Of a stretch of DNA of 64,000 nt, positions 44,429 to 54,243 are shown piece after piece. Origin of the DNA: Paracoccaceae bacterium (lineage in GTDB: Bacteria; Pseudomonadota; Alphaproteobacteria; Rhodobacterales; Rhodobacteraceae); assembly GCA_023383015.1 (NCBI GenBank), contig JAHDXW010000018.1, positions 31,312 through 95,311 of the forward strand, written 5' to 3'. The notes beneath the pieces were generated by a model. It did not search any database, was not told the origin of the DNA, and saw nothing but the letters and a program-made list of their open reading frames with translations. The position numbers were made by a program, and so were the translations under genes. How positions within the stretch are numbered: position 1 is the stretch's first letter; each line of letters begins with the position of its first letter.

Positions 44429-45100
44429 TCAGCGCAGCCCGCCCGGGTCGCGCGCGGCGGCATCGGCGAGGCGGGCGAAGATCGTCGCGGCGGGCTCGGT
44501 CCGGCCGCCGACAAGGCCGCGCCAGGGGGCGTCGGCCGCCGGGGTCAGGCGCAGTTCGCCGGCCGCGAGGCGCGCGACGAAGAGCACGTTCCACGCCGGT
44601 ACCCGCAGCAGGAAGAACTCCCCCGCCGGGACCTCCTCGCGTCGCGCGGCCTCGTCGCGGGCGGTCACGATCGCGCGCGTCCGTGCCGGAGAGCCGAACG
44701 AGACCGCCTCCCAGCCGCCGGCCCGTGCCGCCAGCGTGACCGAGGAATGCCCCCCGCCAACCGGGCGCAGCGGCCAGTGGATCATCCCCGTCGGCCGCAG
44801 CAGCGTGACGGGGTCGGTCCCGGCGCGGAACGCGGCCAGCCGCGGCAGGTCGAGCACGAAGTCGCAGAACGGCACCCCGAGCTCGGCCCGCGCCACCGCG
44901 CCGGCATCGGCAAAGCCCATGCGGCCGGCATTGGCGGGCGTCACGAGCGCCGCGAAGGTGGCGATCGCGGCACCGGCCGGACCGCGCGAGCGCGCGGCGA
45001 GGGCGCCGAGGTCGAGGCCCGCCACGTTCTGGGCGGCGGCAGGGACGGCGGCGGCCAGAAGGACGGCCAGCGCGGCGGCGGCGCGGCGGCATCCGCTCAT
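44429..45100 (-). CDS. Secreted protein of unknown function, partner of the cysteine protease
   Basis: A 223-residue protein with a clear Sec signal peptide (AAAALAVLLAAAVPAAAQ, cleavage near residue 24). The mature part is mixed alpha/beta with a single Cys (GVPFCDFVLDLPRL) and no recognised catalytic motif. It starts 1 base after the stop of the secreted papain-like protease gene, so the two are co-expressed and co-exported. A substrate, inhibitor or chaperone role is possible. Confidence 0.7.
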   Translation of the reverse strand: MSGCRRAAAALAVLLAAAVPAAAQNVAGLDLGALAARSRGPAGAAIATFAALVTPANAGRMGFADAGAVARAELGVPFCDFVLDLPRLAAFRAGTDPVTLLRPTGMIHWPLRPVGGGHSSVTLAARAGGWEAVSFGSPARTRAIVTARDEAARREEVPAGEFFLLRVPAWNVLFVARLAAGELRLTPAADAPWRGLVGGRTEPAATIFARLADAAARDPGGLR

Positions 45101-45101
45101 C

Positions 45102-46337
45102 TCATTTGCCCCCGATGTGACGGACGTCGACGTAGTTCAGCACGTTCACATGGTCGCCCGGCTCGGCGCGCCAGAAGTCGTAGCGGTCGAAGCGGTGGTC
45201 GCCCTGGCCCGGCGGCGCCGGATCCTGGACCTCGACGAACAGGCCCTGGGGCGTGTCGACATAGCCGATCACCACCATCAGGTGCCCCGCGTTCGTGGAG
45301 ACGACCCTCCCTGCCGCATCGAGCGAGGTCCATGTCCAGTTGAAGCCGAACGGGCGGCCCCGGAACGGCCCTGCCCGGGCAAGCTGGCGGCGCAGCGCGT
45401 CGGGCGACAGGGGCGGCACCTCGCGATGGGAGAAGCCGTACTTGCCGAATTCCGGCCCGCCGCCGCGGACGCAGGCGGCGGGGGTCGGGCTCTGGCAGCA
45501 GTCGCTGCGCGACAGCCGGTTGTTCGCCTGGGTGCACTGGGCGACCGTGACGTTGCCGACGTGCCACATGACGGTCTTGCCCACCGCCGCCCAGCACCAC
45601 TCGCCGGTCTCCTGCGGGAAGACGGGGACGTTCAGCGTCTCGGAGGAGGAGAGCGGGCAGCGAGCGTACCAGGAATAGACCCGGTCGCCGTTGGCGGCGA
45701 TGTCGATGTCGACGATGTCGCGCGGCGCGAAGCCCGCCGCCGCCGCATAGGGCTGGGCGGGAGTGTAGGCGTCGAGGTCCTGGGACGTGCCCGAGCTGAC
45801 GGTGCCGTCGTCGTACCAGGCGAACACCCGGTCGTTCGACTTGGCGATGGCGATGCCCACCACCGACAGGGGGTCCTTGCCCGGGGCGAGCGTGTAGGGC
45901 CGCGGCGGGATGTCGGCGGCGAGGTCGCGGCTCGTGCCCGCGCTCATGGTGCCGTCGCGGTACCAGGCATAGACCCGGTCGCGGACCCGCTCGCTCGCGC
46001 CGGTGATGGCGATGGCGACGATGTCGCTGGGCCACCGCCCCGGCGGCAGGCTGAAGGGCTGCGGCGGCCGGTACTGGCCGAGGTGGCGGGTCGAGCCCGA
46101 GCTGATCGTTCCGTCGCGGTACCAGACATAGACGTGGTCGTCGGATCCCGCGATGCCGATGCCGACGGCGTCGCAGATCGACAGCCCCGACGGGGCGGCC
46201 GTGCCGTAAGGGGCGAAATGCGCGTCGAGGTCGCGGCTGCTGCCGACCCCCACCACCTGCTCGGCCACCGCCGGCACTCCGGCGGCAAGGAGGGCGGCAA
46301 GGCCCAAGGCAGGGGCGGCCTGCGGGAAACGGGGCAA
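45102..46337 (-). CDS. Secreted papain-like cysteine protease with N-terminal repeats
   Basis: A 411-residue protein. The signal peptide (LGLAALLAAGVPAVAE) is followed by about three and a half repeats of roughly 45-50 residues (30-225). Each has the pattern DIVxIxIxxxxDRVYxWYxDGTxSSGTSxDL, resembling beta-propeller blades. The C-terminal half is a papain-like protease (C39/C70-like): catalytic Cys248 in GEWCWAAVG, His352 in AGHLMVVIGY, and probable Asp372 in VQDPAPPG, with several extra Cys. I chose TTG at 46337 because AAGGAGG lies just upstream and the signal peptide begins there; the upstream ATG at 46490 adds unlikely sequence. Confidence 0.8.
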   Translation of the reverse strand: MPRFPQAAPALGLAALLAAGVPAVAEQVVGVGSSRDLDAHFAPYGTAAPSGLSICDAVGIGIAGSDDHVYVWYRDGTISSGSTRHLGQYRPPQPFSLPPGRWPSDIVAIAITGASERVRDRVYAWYRDGTMSAGTSRDLAADIPPRPYTLAPGKDPLSVVGIAIAKSNDRVFAWYDDGTVSSGTSQDLDAYTPAQPYAAAAGFAPRDIVDIDIAANGDRVYSWYARCPLSSSETLNVPVFPQETGEWCWAAVGKTVMWHVGNVTVAQCTQANNRLSRSDCCQSPTPAACVRGGGPEFGKYGFSHREVPPLSPDALRRQLARAGPFRGRPFGFNWTWTSLDAAGRVVSTNAGHLMVVIGYVDTPQGLFVEVQDPAPPGQGDHRFDRYDFWRAEPGDHVNVLNYVDVRHIGGK

Positions 46338-46516
46338 CGGGGGCCTCCTTCGGGGCACTGCGCACGGCGGCCGGAGGGGGGCGCCGGCCGCTCCGGCAGG
46401 ATGATCCCAAGCACAGCATGCGCGCCGGGCCGGGGCCTTGATCGGGATCAACCGGCCGCGCGCGGCGGCCGGCCGCCAGCGGAGCGGCAATTGCGCGCCG
46501 CCGCCGGCCGCCGCCG

Positions 46517-46545
46517 TTGAGATCGCCCCCCCCGGATGCTATCTA
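46517..46545 (+). promoter_or_regulatory. Promoter of the rsfS-rlmH operon
   Basis: TTGAGA (46517-46522), a 17-base spacer and TATCTA (46540-46545). Transcription would begin near 46552, which rules out an ATG at 46536 as the rsfS start. Confidence 0.6.
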
Positions 46546-46593
46546 GGAGGCACCCGGCGCCGGGGGTGAGGCGGCGCGATACACAGGAGGACG

Positions 46594-46653
46594 ATGACCT
46601 GTCCTACATCGAGGCAGCGGCCGGACGGACGGCTGCGACGGGACTGCCGGTGA
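46594..46653 (+). CDS. Short upstream ORF (19 codons) before rsfS
   Basis: AGGAGG is optimally placed before the ATG at 46594. The frame encodes a 19-residue Arg-rich peptide (MTCPTSRQRPDGRL...) and ends in a TGA that overlaps the rsfS GTG start as GTGA. Such an arrangement would couple rsfS translation to that of the leader. It is too short for a family assignment. Confidence 0.45.
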   Translation: MTCPTSRQRPDGRLRRDCR

Positions 46654-47045
46654 ACGGCGGCCCCGGTTTGAGCGCGGGGCAGCCCCCGACGAGCGAGGCG
46701 TTGCGTGACCTCGTGCTCTCATCCCTGGACGACGACAAGGCCGAGGACGTCGTGCCGATCAGCCTGGTGGGGCGCTCGGCGATGGCGGACCACATGGTGG
46801 TCTGCTCGGGCCGGTCGTCGCGGCAGGTGGCGGCGATCGCCGACAAGCTGGTCGAGCGGCTGAAGGCCGGGGCGGGCGTCGTCGCCCGCGTCGAGGGGCG
46901 CGAGGTCGGCGACTGGGTGCTGATCGACGCCGGCGACGTGGTCGTGCACGTCTTCCGGCCCGAGGTGCGCGAGTTCTACCAGCTCGAGAAGATGTGGCTG
47001 GCCACCCCGCGCCCGGCCGCCACCGCCGCCGCGGCCGGCGCCTGA
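46650..47045 (+). CDS. rsfS: Ribosomal silencing factor RsfS
   Basis: A 131-residue protein that binds L14 and blocks subunit joining in starvation. It has the RsfS core KAEDVVPISLVGRSAMADHMVVCSG in outline, SSRQVAAIADKL, GREVGDWVLIDAGDVVVHVF and REFYQLEKMW. The GTG at 46650 gives the usual length. The longer frame from 46536 starts upstream of the predicted transcript. It is followed by rlmH, the common pairing in bacteria. Confidence 0.9.
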   Translation: MNGGPGLSAGQPPTSEALRDLVLSSLDDDKAEDVVPISLVGRSAMADHMVVCSGRSSRQVAAIADKLVERLKAGAGVVARVEGREVGDWVLIDAGDVVVHVFRPEVREFYQLEKMWLATPRPAATAAAAGA

Positions 47046-47060
47046 CCGGCGGCGCCGCAC

Positions 47061-47714
47061 GTGCTGCTGACCGTGCTGGCCGTCGGCCGGCTGCGCGGCG
47101 GGCCCGAGCGGGCGCTGGTTGACGACTACCTCGGCCGGGCCGGCCGGACCGGCCGCGCGCTGGGGCTGGGGCCGGTCGGCGAGCAGGAGGTCGAGGACCG
47201 GCGCGGCGGCGTTCCGGGCGCGGAGGCGGGACTGCTGGCGCGGGCGATTCCCGCCGGTGCCGCGGTCTGCGCACTGGACGGGGGCGGCGCGCTGCTCGAT
47301 TCGCCAGCCTTTGCCGCCCGGCTGGCGGGCTGGCGCGATGCCGGCCGCGGCGAGGCGGTATTCCTGATCGGCGGTGCCGGGGGCCTGGACCGGGGGCTTG
47401 TCGGGCGGGCCGATCTGGTGCTGTCGTTCGGACCCATGGTCTGGCCGCACATGCTGGCGCGGGTGATGCTGGCCGAGCAACTCTATCGCGCCGCGACGAT
47501 TCTAGCCGGCAGCCCCTACCAACCCGGCGGAGGCGGCAAGCCGGCCTGCCCGTCCCATGCATGGGACAGAAGACCCATCAACGGAATCAACGGCCTGGCG
47601 ATCCGCGTCAGGGAGTTGGCAAGGTCTGCGCAGGCCTCGCTGCGGCAGCGTCCGGCGCCGGCGGATGGCAGGCGGGCGCGGCGCAAGGTTCCCTTCGCCG
47701 CGTCGATGCCCTAG
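47061..47714 (+). CDS. rlmH: 23S rRNA (pseudouridine1915-N3)-methyltransferase RlmH with an abnormal C-terminus
   Basis: A SPOUT-fold enzyme that methylates Psi1915 in helix 69. The family core is intact to about residue 155: AVCALDGGG, EAVFLIGGAGGLD, and FGPMVWPHMLARVMLAEQLYRAATILAG. Normal RlmH ends within about 10 residues in a (H/S)PYHR motif. Here it reads SPYQPGGGG and continues about 60 residues without family resemblance. One base fewer near 47520 would restore PYH, so a frameshift or a real extension is possible. The extension contains the palindrome at 47552. Confidence 0.85.
   Translation: MLLTVLAVGRLRGGPERALVDDYLGRAGRTGRALGLGPVGEQEVEDRRGGVPGAEAGLLARAIPAGAAVCALDGGGALLDSPAFAARLAGWRDAGRGEAVFLIGGAGGLDRGLVGRADLVLSFGPMVWPHMLARVMLAEQLYRAATILAGSPYQPGGGGKPACPSHAWDRRPINGINGLAIRVRELARSAQASLRQRPAPADGRRARRKVPFAASMP
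47552..47567. repeat. Perfect 16-bp palindrome GTCCCATGCATGGGAC
   Basis: A fully symmetric site just beyond the conserved end of rlmH. It differs by one base from the copy at 346-361. Both lie at gene 3' ends. Confidence 0.65.
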
Positions 47715-47843
47715 AGCGGCGGGCGAGCCGATGGAGTCGCCCCCGGTCCCTGCCTCCGCCCGCGCGCCGCCGCGGGCCGCCGCGGGCCCCGGGGGCACGG
47801 ATGCCGCCGCGGGCCCGGCCCCGCGCAGTGGGAGGAACCGCCC

Positions 47844-49376
47844 GTGACCCAGCCCGCCCCCCGCCCCGTCGTCCTGTGCATCCTGGACGGCTGGGGCCTG
47901 TCGGAGCGCGAGGAGGGCAACGCCCCGCGGCTGGCCCGGACCCCGGCGTTCGACGCGTTGATGGCCGGCTGCCCGCATGCGACCCTGGTCACCCACGGCC
48001 GCGACGTCGGGCTGCCGGCGGGGCAGATGGGCAACTCCGAGGTCGGCCATACCAACATCGGCGCCGGCCGGGTGGTGGCGATGGACCTCGGCGCCATCGA
48101 CCTTGCCATCGAGGACGGCAGCTTTGCCGCCAACCCGGCACTTGCGGCCTTCGTCGCCCGGCTGCGCGGCGGCGGCGGGCGGGCACATGTGATGGGCCTC
48201 GTCTCGCAGGGCGGGGTGCATGCGCAGCTGGCCCACATGCTGGCGGCGGTGCGGGCGCTGGCGGCGGCCGGGGTGCCGGTCTTGGTCCACGCCATCGCCG
48301 ACGGCCGCGACGTGCCCCCGACCTCGGCCGCGGCAAGCCTCGAGGCGCTGGCCGCCGCCCTGCCGGCGGGGGCCGCCGTCGCCACGCTGACCGGGCGCTA
48401 CTACGCGATGGACCGCGACCGGCGCTGGGAGCGCGTGGCCGCGGCCGCCCGCGCCATCCTGCAGGGGCAGGGGCGCGCCGCCGCCGGCCCCGCGGCCGCC
48501 GTCGCCCGCGCCGACTACGGCCGCGGGGTGACCGACGAGTTCATCCCGGCGACGGTGCTGGACGGCTACGGCGGCGCCCGCGACGGCGACGGGTTCTTCT
48601 GCCTCAACTTCCGCGCCGATCGGGCGCGCGAGATCCTGGCCGCGCTGGGGGACCCTGCCTTCGGCGCCTTCGACCCCGGGCCGCGGCCGGCCTGGGCGGC
48701 GATGCTGGGCATGGTCGACTATTCGCCCGACCATGACCGCTACATGGCGGCGATGTTTCCCAAGCGCGCCGTCGTCAACACCCTCGGGGCCTGGCTGGCG
48801 GCGCACGGGCGGCGGCAGCTGCGCCTGGCCGAGACCGAGAAGTACCCGCATGTCACCTACTTCCTGAACGGCGGCCGCGAGGCCCCCGAGGCCGGCGAGG
48901 ACCGCCACATGGTGCCCTCGCCGAAGGTGGCGACCTATGACCTGCAGCCCGAGATGTCGGCGCCCGAAGTCACCGCCCGGCTGGTGGCGGCGATCGGGGC
49001 GGGGGTCTACGACCTGATCGTGGTCAACTTCGCCAACCCCGACATGGTCGGCCACACCGGCAGCCTGCCGGCCGCGATCGCCGCCTGCGAGGCGGTGGAC
49101 CGCGGGCTGGCGGCGGCGGTGGCGGCGGTCGGCGCCGCCGGCGGGGCGATGATCGTCACCGCCGACCACGGCAACTGCGAGACGATGATCGACCCCGCGA
49201 CCGGCGGCCCGCACACCGCCCACACCACCAACCCGGTGCCGGTGGTTCTGCTGGGCGGGCCGGAGGGGGCGCGGTTGGCCGCCGGCCGGCTGGCCGACCT
49301 CGCGCCGACCGTGCTTGAGCTGATGGGGCTGCCGCCGGCGCCCGAGATGACCGGCCGCAGCCTGATCGCGCGATGA
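47844..49376 (+). CDS. gpmI: 2,3-bisphosphoglycerate-independent phosphoglycerate mutase
   Basis: A 510-residue glycolytic enzyme interconverting 3- and 2-phosphoglycerate. It has the N-terminal metal motif CILDGWG, the phosphoserine Ser65 in QMGNSEVGHTNIGAGR, HAIADGRDVPP, FFCLNFRADRARE, YPHVTYFLNGG, and C-terminal metal ligands in NPDMVGHTG and TADHGNCE. Full family length. Confidence 0.96.
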   Translation: MTQPAPRPVVLCILDGWGLSEREEGNAPRLARTPAFDALMAGCPHATLVTHGRDVGLPAGQMGNSEVGHTNIGAGRVVAMDLGAIDLAIEDGSFAANPALAAFVARLRGGGGRAHVMGLVSQGGVHAQLAHMLAAVRALAAAGVPVLVHAIADGRDVPPTSAAASLEALAAALPAGAAVATLTGRYYAMDRDRRWERVAAAARAILQGQGRAAAGPAAAVARADYGRGVTDEFIPATVLDGYGGARDGDGFFCLNFRADRAREILAALGDPAFGAFDPGPRPAWAAMLGMVDYSPDHDRYMAAMFPKRAVVNTLGAWLAAHGRRQLRLAETEKYPHVTYFLNGGREAPEAGEDRHMVPSPKVATYDLQPEMSAPEVTARLVAAIGAGVYDLIVVNFANPDMVGHTGSLPAAIAACEAVDRGLAAAVAAVGAAGGAMIVTADHGNCETMIDPATGGPHTAHTTNPVPVVLLGGPEGARLAAGRLADLAPTVLELMGLPPAPEMTGRSLIAR

Positions 49377-50503
49377 GCCCCCGCGCCATCCTGCTGGCCG
49401 CGGCGCTGGCGCTCTCGCCGGCGGCCGCCGCGGCCGAGGATGCCGGCGCCGCCGCCCGCGCGGCGGCTGCGGCGCTTGACGCGGCCCGCCGGGAGCTGGC
49501 CGCCGCGGCCGGGGCGCGCGACCGCATCACCGCGCTGACCACGACCATCCGCGCCTACGAGGACGGGCTGGCGGCGCTGCGCGACGGCCTGCGCCGGGTC
49601 GGCATCCGCGAGGCGACGCTGCACCGCGGGCTCGAGGCGCGGCGGGCCGAGCTGTCGCGGCTGGTGGGGGCGCTGGCGGCGATCGAGCGCCTGCCCGGGC
49701 CGGCCCTTCTCGTGCATCCCGACGGGCCGCTGGGCACAATCCGGCTGGGAATGATGATCGCCGACGTCACGCCACTCATCGAGGCGCAGGCCGGCCGGCT
49801 GCGCGCCGAGCTGGCCGAGCTTGCCACCCTGCGCGGGCTTCAGGAGGGGGCGCTGGCGTCCCTGCAGGAGGGTCTCGCGGCTGTCACGACCGCCCGCACC
49901 GATCTGGCCCGCACGCTGGCCGAACGCCGCGACCTGCCGCGGCGGCAGGCCGAGAGCCCGGGAGAGCTTGCCGCCCTGGCGGCCGGGGTCGAGACGCTCG
50001 CGGCCTTCGCCGACCTGCTGTCGGACACGCGGCTGGACCCCGAGGGCGGCGCCCCGGACTTCGCGACGCTGCGCGGCAGCCTGCCGATGCCGGTGCGCGG
50101 GGCGCTGCTGCGCCGGGCCGGCGAGCCCGACGCCGCCGGCATCCGGCGGCCCGGCATGGTCGTCGCGGCGCGGCCGCAGGCGCTTGTCACCGCCCCGGCG
50201 GCGGCCACGATCCGCTATCTCGGGCCGCTGCTGGACTACGGAAATGTGATGATTCTGGAACCCGGCGACGGGTATCTTCTGGTGCTCGCCGGCCTTGGAG
50301 AGGTATATGGCGCGGTGGGCGAGGTCGTCCCGGCCGGCAGCCCGGTAGGGCTGATGGGCGGGCGCGAGGCCGGTGCGGCGGAGTTCCTTGTCGAGGAGGG
50401 TGACGCCGCCGGCGGCGGCCGCACCGAGACGCTTTATGTCGAATTGCGCCGGGGCGCCGAGCCCGTCGACCCGGCCCCCTGGTTCGAGGCGACGGGGGAG
50501 TGA
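49373..50503 (+). CDS. EnvC-like murein hydrolase activator (degenerate LytM)
   Basis: A 376-residue protein with a signal peptide (ILLAAALALSPAAAAAE) and a long Ala/Arg-rich coiled coil (about 25-215). The C-terminal M23/LytM domain (about 260-370) is recognisable by GNVMILEPGDGYLLVLAGLG and AGSPVGLMGG. The zinc ligands are missing: the usual HxH position reads LYVELR, so it should activate an amidase rather than cut peptidoglycan. The ATG overlaps the gpmI stop; ctpA follows, the usual alphaproteobacterial order. Confidence 0.88.
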   Translation: MSPRAILLAAALALSPAAAAAEDAGAAARAAAAALDAARRELAAAAGARDRITALTTTIRAYEDGLAALRDGLRRVGIREATLHRGLEARRAELSRLVGALAAIERLPGPALLVHPDGPLGTIRLGMMIADVTPLIEAQAGRLRAELAELATLRGLQEGALASLQEGLAAVTTARTDLARTLAERRDLPRRQAESPGELAALAAGVETLAAFADLLSDTRLDPEGGAPDFATLRGSLPMPVRGALLRRAGEPDAAGIRRPGMVVAARPQALVTAPAAATIRYLGPLLDYGNVMILEPGDGYLLVLAGLGEVYGAVGEVVPAGSPVGLMGGREAGAAEFLVEEGDAAGGGRTETLYVELRRGAEPVDPAPWFEATGE

Positions 50504-50555
50504 CGCGGGCGCGCGCAGGACAGGCCAGGACAGGCACCGAAAGGAAGCTGCCGAG

Positions 50556-51887
<1,332 letters not shown>

Positions 51888-51897
51888 GGGCGCGGCG

Positions 51898-52389
51898 GTG
51901 CCCTCCGCAGGCGGCGCCGCCGCGGCCCTCCCCTACCGGCCCTGCGTCGGGGTCATGCTGATCGACGGCGCAGGGCGCATCTTCGCCGGCCAGCGGCGCG
52001 ACAGCGGGGTGCCGGCCTGGCAGGTGCCGCAGGGCGGGATCGACCGCGGCGAGGCCCCCCGCGATGCCGCACTGCGCGAGCTGGAGGAGGAGACCGGCGT
52101 GCCGCCGGCGCTGGTCGAGGTGCTGGCCGAGGCGCCCGACTGGCTGACCTACGACCTGCCCGAGGGGCTGGTCGGCCGGGTCTGGGGCGGCCGCTTCCGC
52201 GGCCAGCGGCAGCGCTGGTTCCTCCTGCGCTTCCTCGGCCGGGACGGCGACATCCGGATCGAGACCGCGCATCCGGAATTCTCGGCCTGGCGCTGGATGA
52301 CGGCCGACGAGCTGCTGGCGGCGATCGTGCCCTTCAAGCGCGAGGTCTACGCCGGCGCCATCGCCGCCTTCCGCCCGCATCTGGCCTGA
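51898..52389 (+). CDS. rppH: RNA pyrophosphohydrolase (Nudix)
   Basis: A 163-residue Nudix enzyme that removes pyrophosphate from mRNA 5' ends. The Nudix box [22 protein letters not shown] is complete, preceded by [13 protein letters not shown] and followed by the RppH-type [13 protein letters not shown]. The GTG at 51898 is 11 bases after the ctpA stop and gives the usual N-terminus ([13 protein letters not shown]). Confidence 0.92.
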   Translation: MPSAGGAAAALPYRPCVGVMLIDGAGRIFAGQRRDSGVPAWQVPQGGIDRGEAPRDAALRELEEETGVPPALVEVLAEAPDWLTYDLPEGLVGRVWGGRFRGQRQRWFLLRFLGRDGDIRIETAHPEFSAWRWMTADELLAAIVPFKREVYAGAIAAFRPHLA

Positions 52390-52494
52390 CGCGAGAGGGC
52401 CGGGGCCGCGGCACCCGCGGCATCCTGCAACCTGCAGCCAGCCGCGGGCTGCCCGCCGCCGCGCAGCCGGCCGGCAGGGCCGCAGGGCGGCGCC

Positions 52495-54090
52495 CTAGCC
52501 GCCGGCGAAGGGGGCGGCGACGGCGCCGGCAGGGGCGCCTGCCACCTGCCGGTAGTGCAGGATGCGGGCCGCATGGGCCGTCGTCCGGGACAGCCAGCGG
52601 ATGCCGTCGGTCAGCGCGAAGGCCGCCGCCGGCGCCACCCCCGCGCGCCCGAACCGGAGCGGCAGGCCGCGGCGCAGCCGCGCCTCGCGGGCCGCGATCA
52701 GCCGGCCGAGGCGGTCGAGGCGGGCCTGTGCGCGCGCGGGATCCTCTCCCGCCGCCGCGCCGGCGAGAACCCCGCCGAGCAGGCGCCCCGGTCGGGCGAG
52801 GGCGCTGTCGCCCATCACCGCGAGGATGCGCTGCTCCTGCCCGGCCCGGTGGCACAGCCGGCGCAGGTGGTCGATCTGGTGCAGCAGGGCACCGTGACGC
52901 CGCGCCGCCGCGCCGCCCGGATCGCCGACCGCAAGGCGGCCGGCATAGACCTCGAGCGCGGCGACGGCGGTCTGCCCCCGCGCCACCGCCGGCGCCAGCC
53001 CGGCCAGGCTTTCGCCCGGCCGCAGCGCCGCGGCAAGCGCGGCGAAGACCGCCGCGGCGGTGGCCTGCGCCGTCGCCCCGGCCGCATCCAGCGCCGCCCC
53101 CGGATCGGCCAGCAGGGCAGCGTCGAGCGGCGCCGCCAGCGCCTCGCCGTCGTCGGGGACCAGCCGCTCGACCAGCCGCGCGAAGGCGCCGACGAAGGGC
53201 AGCACCATCACCACCCCGGCCAGGTTGAAGGCGGTGTGGAAGGCCACCAGCGCCGCCTGGGCGTCGCCGCCCAGCGCAAGGCGCAGGGCCTCGGGCACCA
53301 CCCCGACCACCGCGAAGGCCGCGACCGCCGTGACGAGATTGTAGAGCAGATGCGCAACCCCGGTCCGCCGCATCGCCCGGCTTCCCCCGACCGTGGCCAG
53401 AAGGCCCGTGAAGGTGGTGCCGATGTCCATGCCGATGACCAGCGCCGCCGCCTGCGGCAGGCTGATCGCCCCGGCCCCGACCAGCACCAGCGCCGTCGCC
53501 ACCCCGGCGCTGGACGCGCGCACCACGAGGCTGATCCCAAGCCCGATGCCGACGAGGGCCAGCCGCCCGGCCAGGCTGTCGGGCGGCAGGCTGTCGGGCG
53601 TGAGCCGGCCCTCGAACCCCTCCAGCCCCGCCTGCATCATGTCCAGCCCCACGAACATCAGCCCGAAGCCGGCCAGCGCGGTGCCGGCCTGGCCCGCCCG
53701 GCCGCGCGAGATCAGCCGCAGCAGCGCGCCGGCCAGCAGGATCGGCATCGCCACCAGCCCGAGCTTGAGGCGGAAGCCGACGAGCACCACCACCCAGCCG
53801 GTGACGGTGCTGCCGACGTTGGCGCCGAGGACCACGCCGACCGCCTGGGGAAAGCTGAGCAGGCCGGCGCCGACGAAGCCGATCGTCATCACCGTGGTGG
53901 CCGAGGAGGACTGCACTGCCGCCGTCGACAGCGCCCCGGTGACCACCCCTGCGAGCGGGGTGCGGGTGAAGCGGGCGACGATCGCCCGCGCGCGGTCGGT
54001 TGCGACCGCCCGCAGCCCTTCGGTCAGCGTCTGGATTCCGAACAGGAACAGGCCCACGCCTCCGAGCACTGTCAGGATGCCGCCGGTCAT
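52495..54090 (-). CDS. Na/Pi cotransporter family protein
   Basis: A 531-residue membrane protein. The two inverted Na_Pi_cotrans repeats carry the transport motifs VQSSSATTVM (about 60) and a second copy near RASSAGVATAL. The C-terminal third (about 330-530) is helical and PhoU-like. It may import phosphate with sodium or act as a regulator. The ATG at 54090 starts the typical GGILTVLGGVGLFLFGI. Confidence 0.92.
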   Translation of the reverse strand: MTGGILTVLGGVGLFLFGIQTLTEGLRAVATDRARAIVARFTRTPLAGVVTGALSTAAVQSSSATTVMTIGFVGAGLLSFPQAVGVVLGANVGSTVTGWVVVLVGFRLKLGLVAMPILLAGALLRLISRGRAGQAGTALAGFGLMFVGLDMMQAGLEGFEGRLTPDSLPPDSLAGRLALVGIGLGISLVVRASSAGVATALVLVGAGAISLPQAAALVIGMDIGTTFTGLLATVGGSRAMRRTGVAHLLYNLVTAVAAFAVVGVVPEALRLALGGDAQAALVAFHTAFNLAGVVMVLPFVGAFARLVERLVPDDGEALAAPLDAALLADPGAALDAAGATAQATAAAVFAALAAALRPGESLAGLAPAVARGQTAVAALEVYAGRLAVGDPGGAAARRHGALLHQIDHLRRLCHRAGQEQRILAVMGDSALARPGRLLGGVLAGAAAGEDPARAQARLDRLGRLIAAREARLRRGLPLRFGRAGVAPAAAFALTDGIRWLSRTTAHAARILHYRQVAGAPAGAVAAPFAGG

Positions 54091-54243
54091 GCCCTGTCCT
54101 CCGTGGCGCGATCCTTCCAGAGCCGCGCGGCAGCCGCAACGGCGGCGTGCGGCAGGTTGAGCACCCCTGAGGATGCGCGTAGGCTGCCCGCGCAACCGCC
54201 CGCGCCGGTCGGCCGACGGGCGCCCAGGAAACGGGACGGCACC

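Noticed and set aside
46338..46490. Upstream ATG (46490) for the papain-like protease
   Set aside because: It adds about 50 residues of Arg/Pro-rich sequence ahead of a normal signal peptide; the TTG at 46337 has AAGGAGG at correct distance.
52555..54243. Apparent fusion extending the DMT transporter upstream by over 500 residues
   Set aside because: The upstream part is antisense to the Na/Pi cotransporter gene; the transporter starts naturally at the ATG at 54244.
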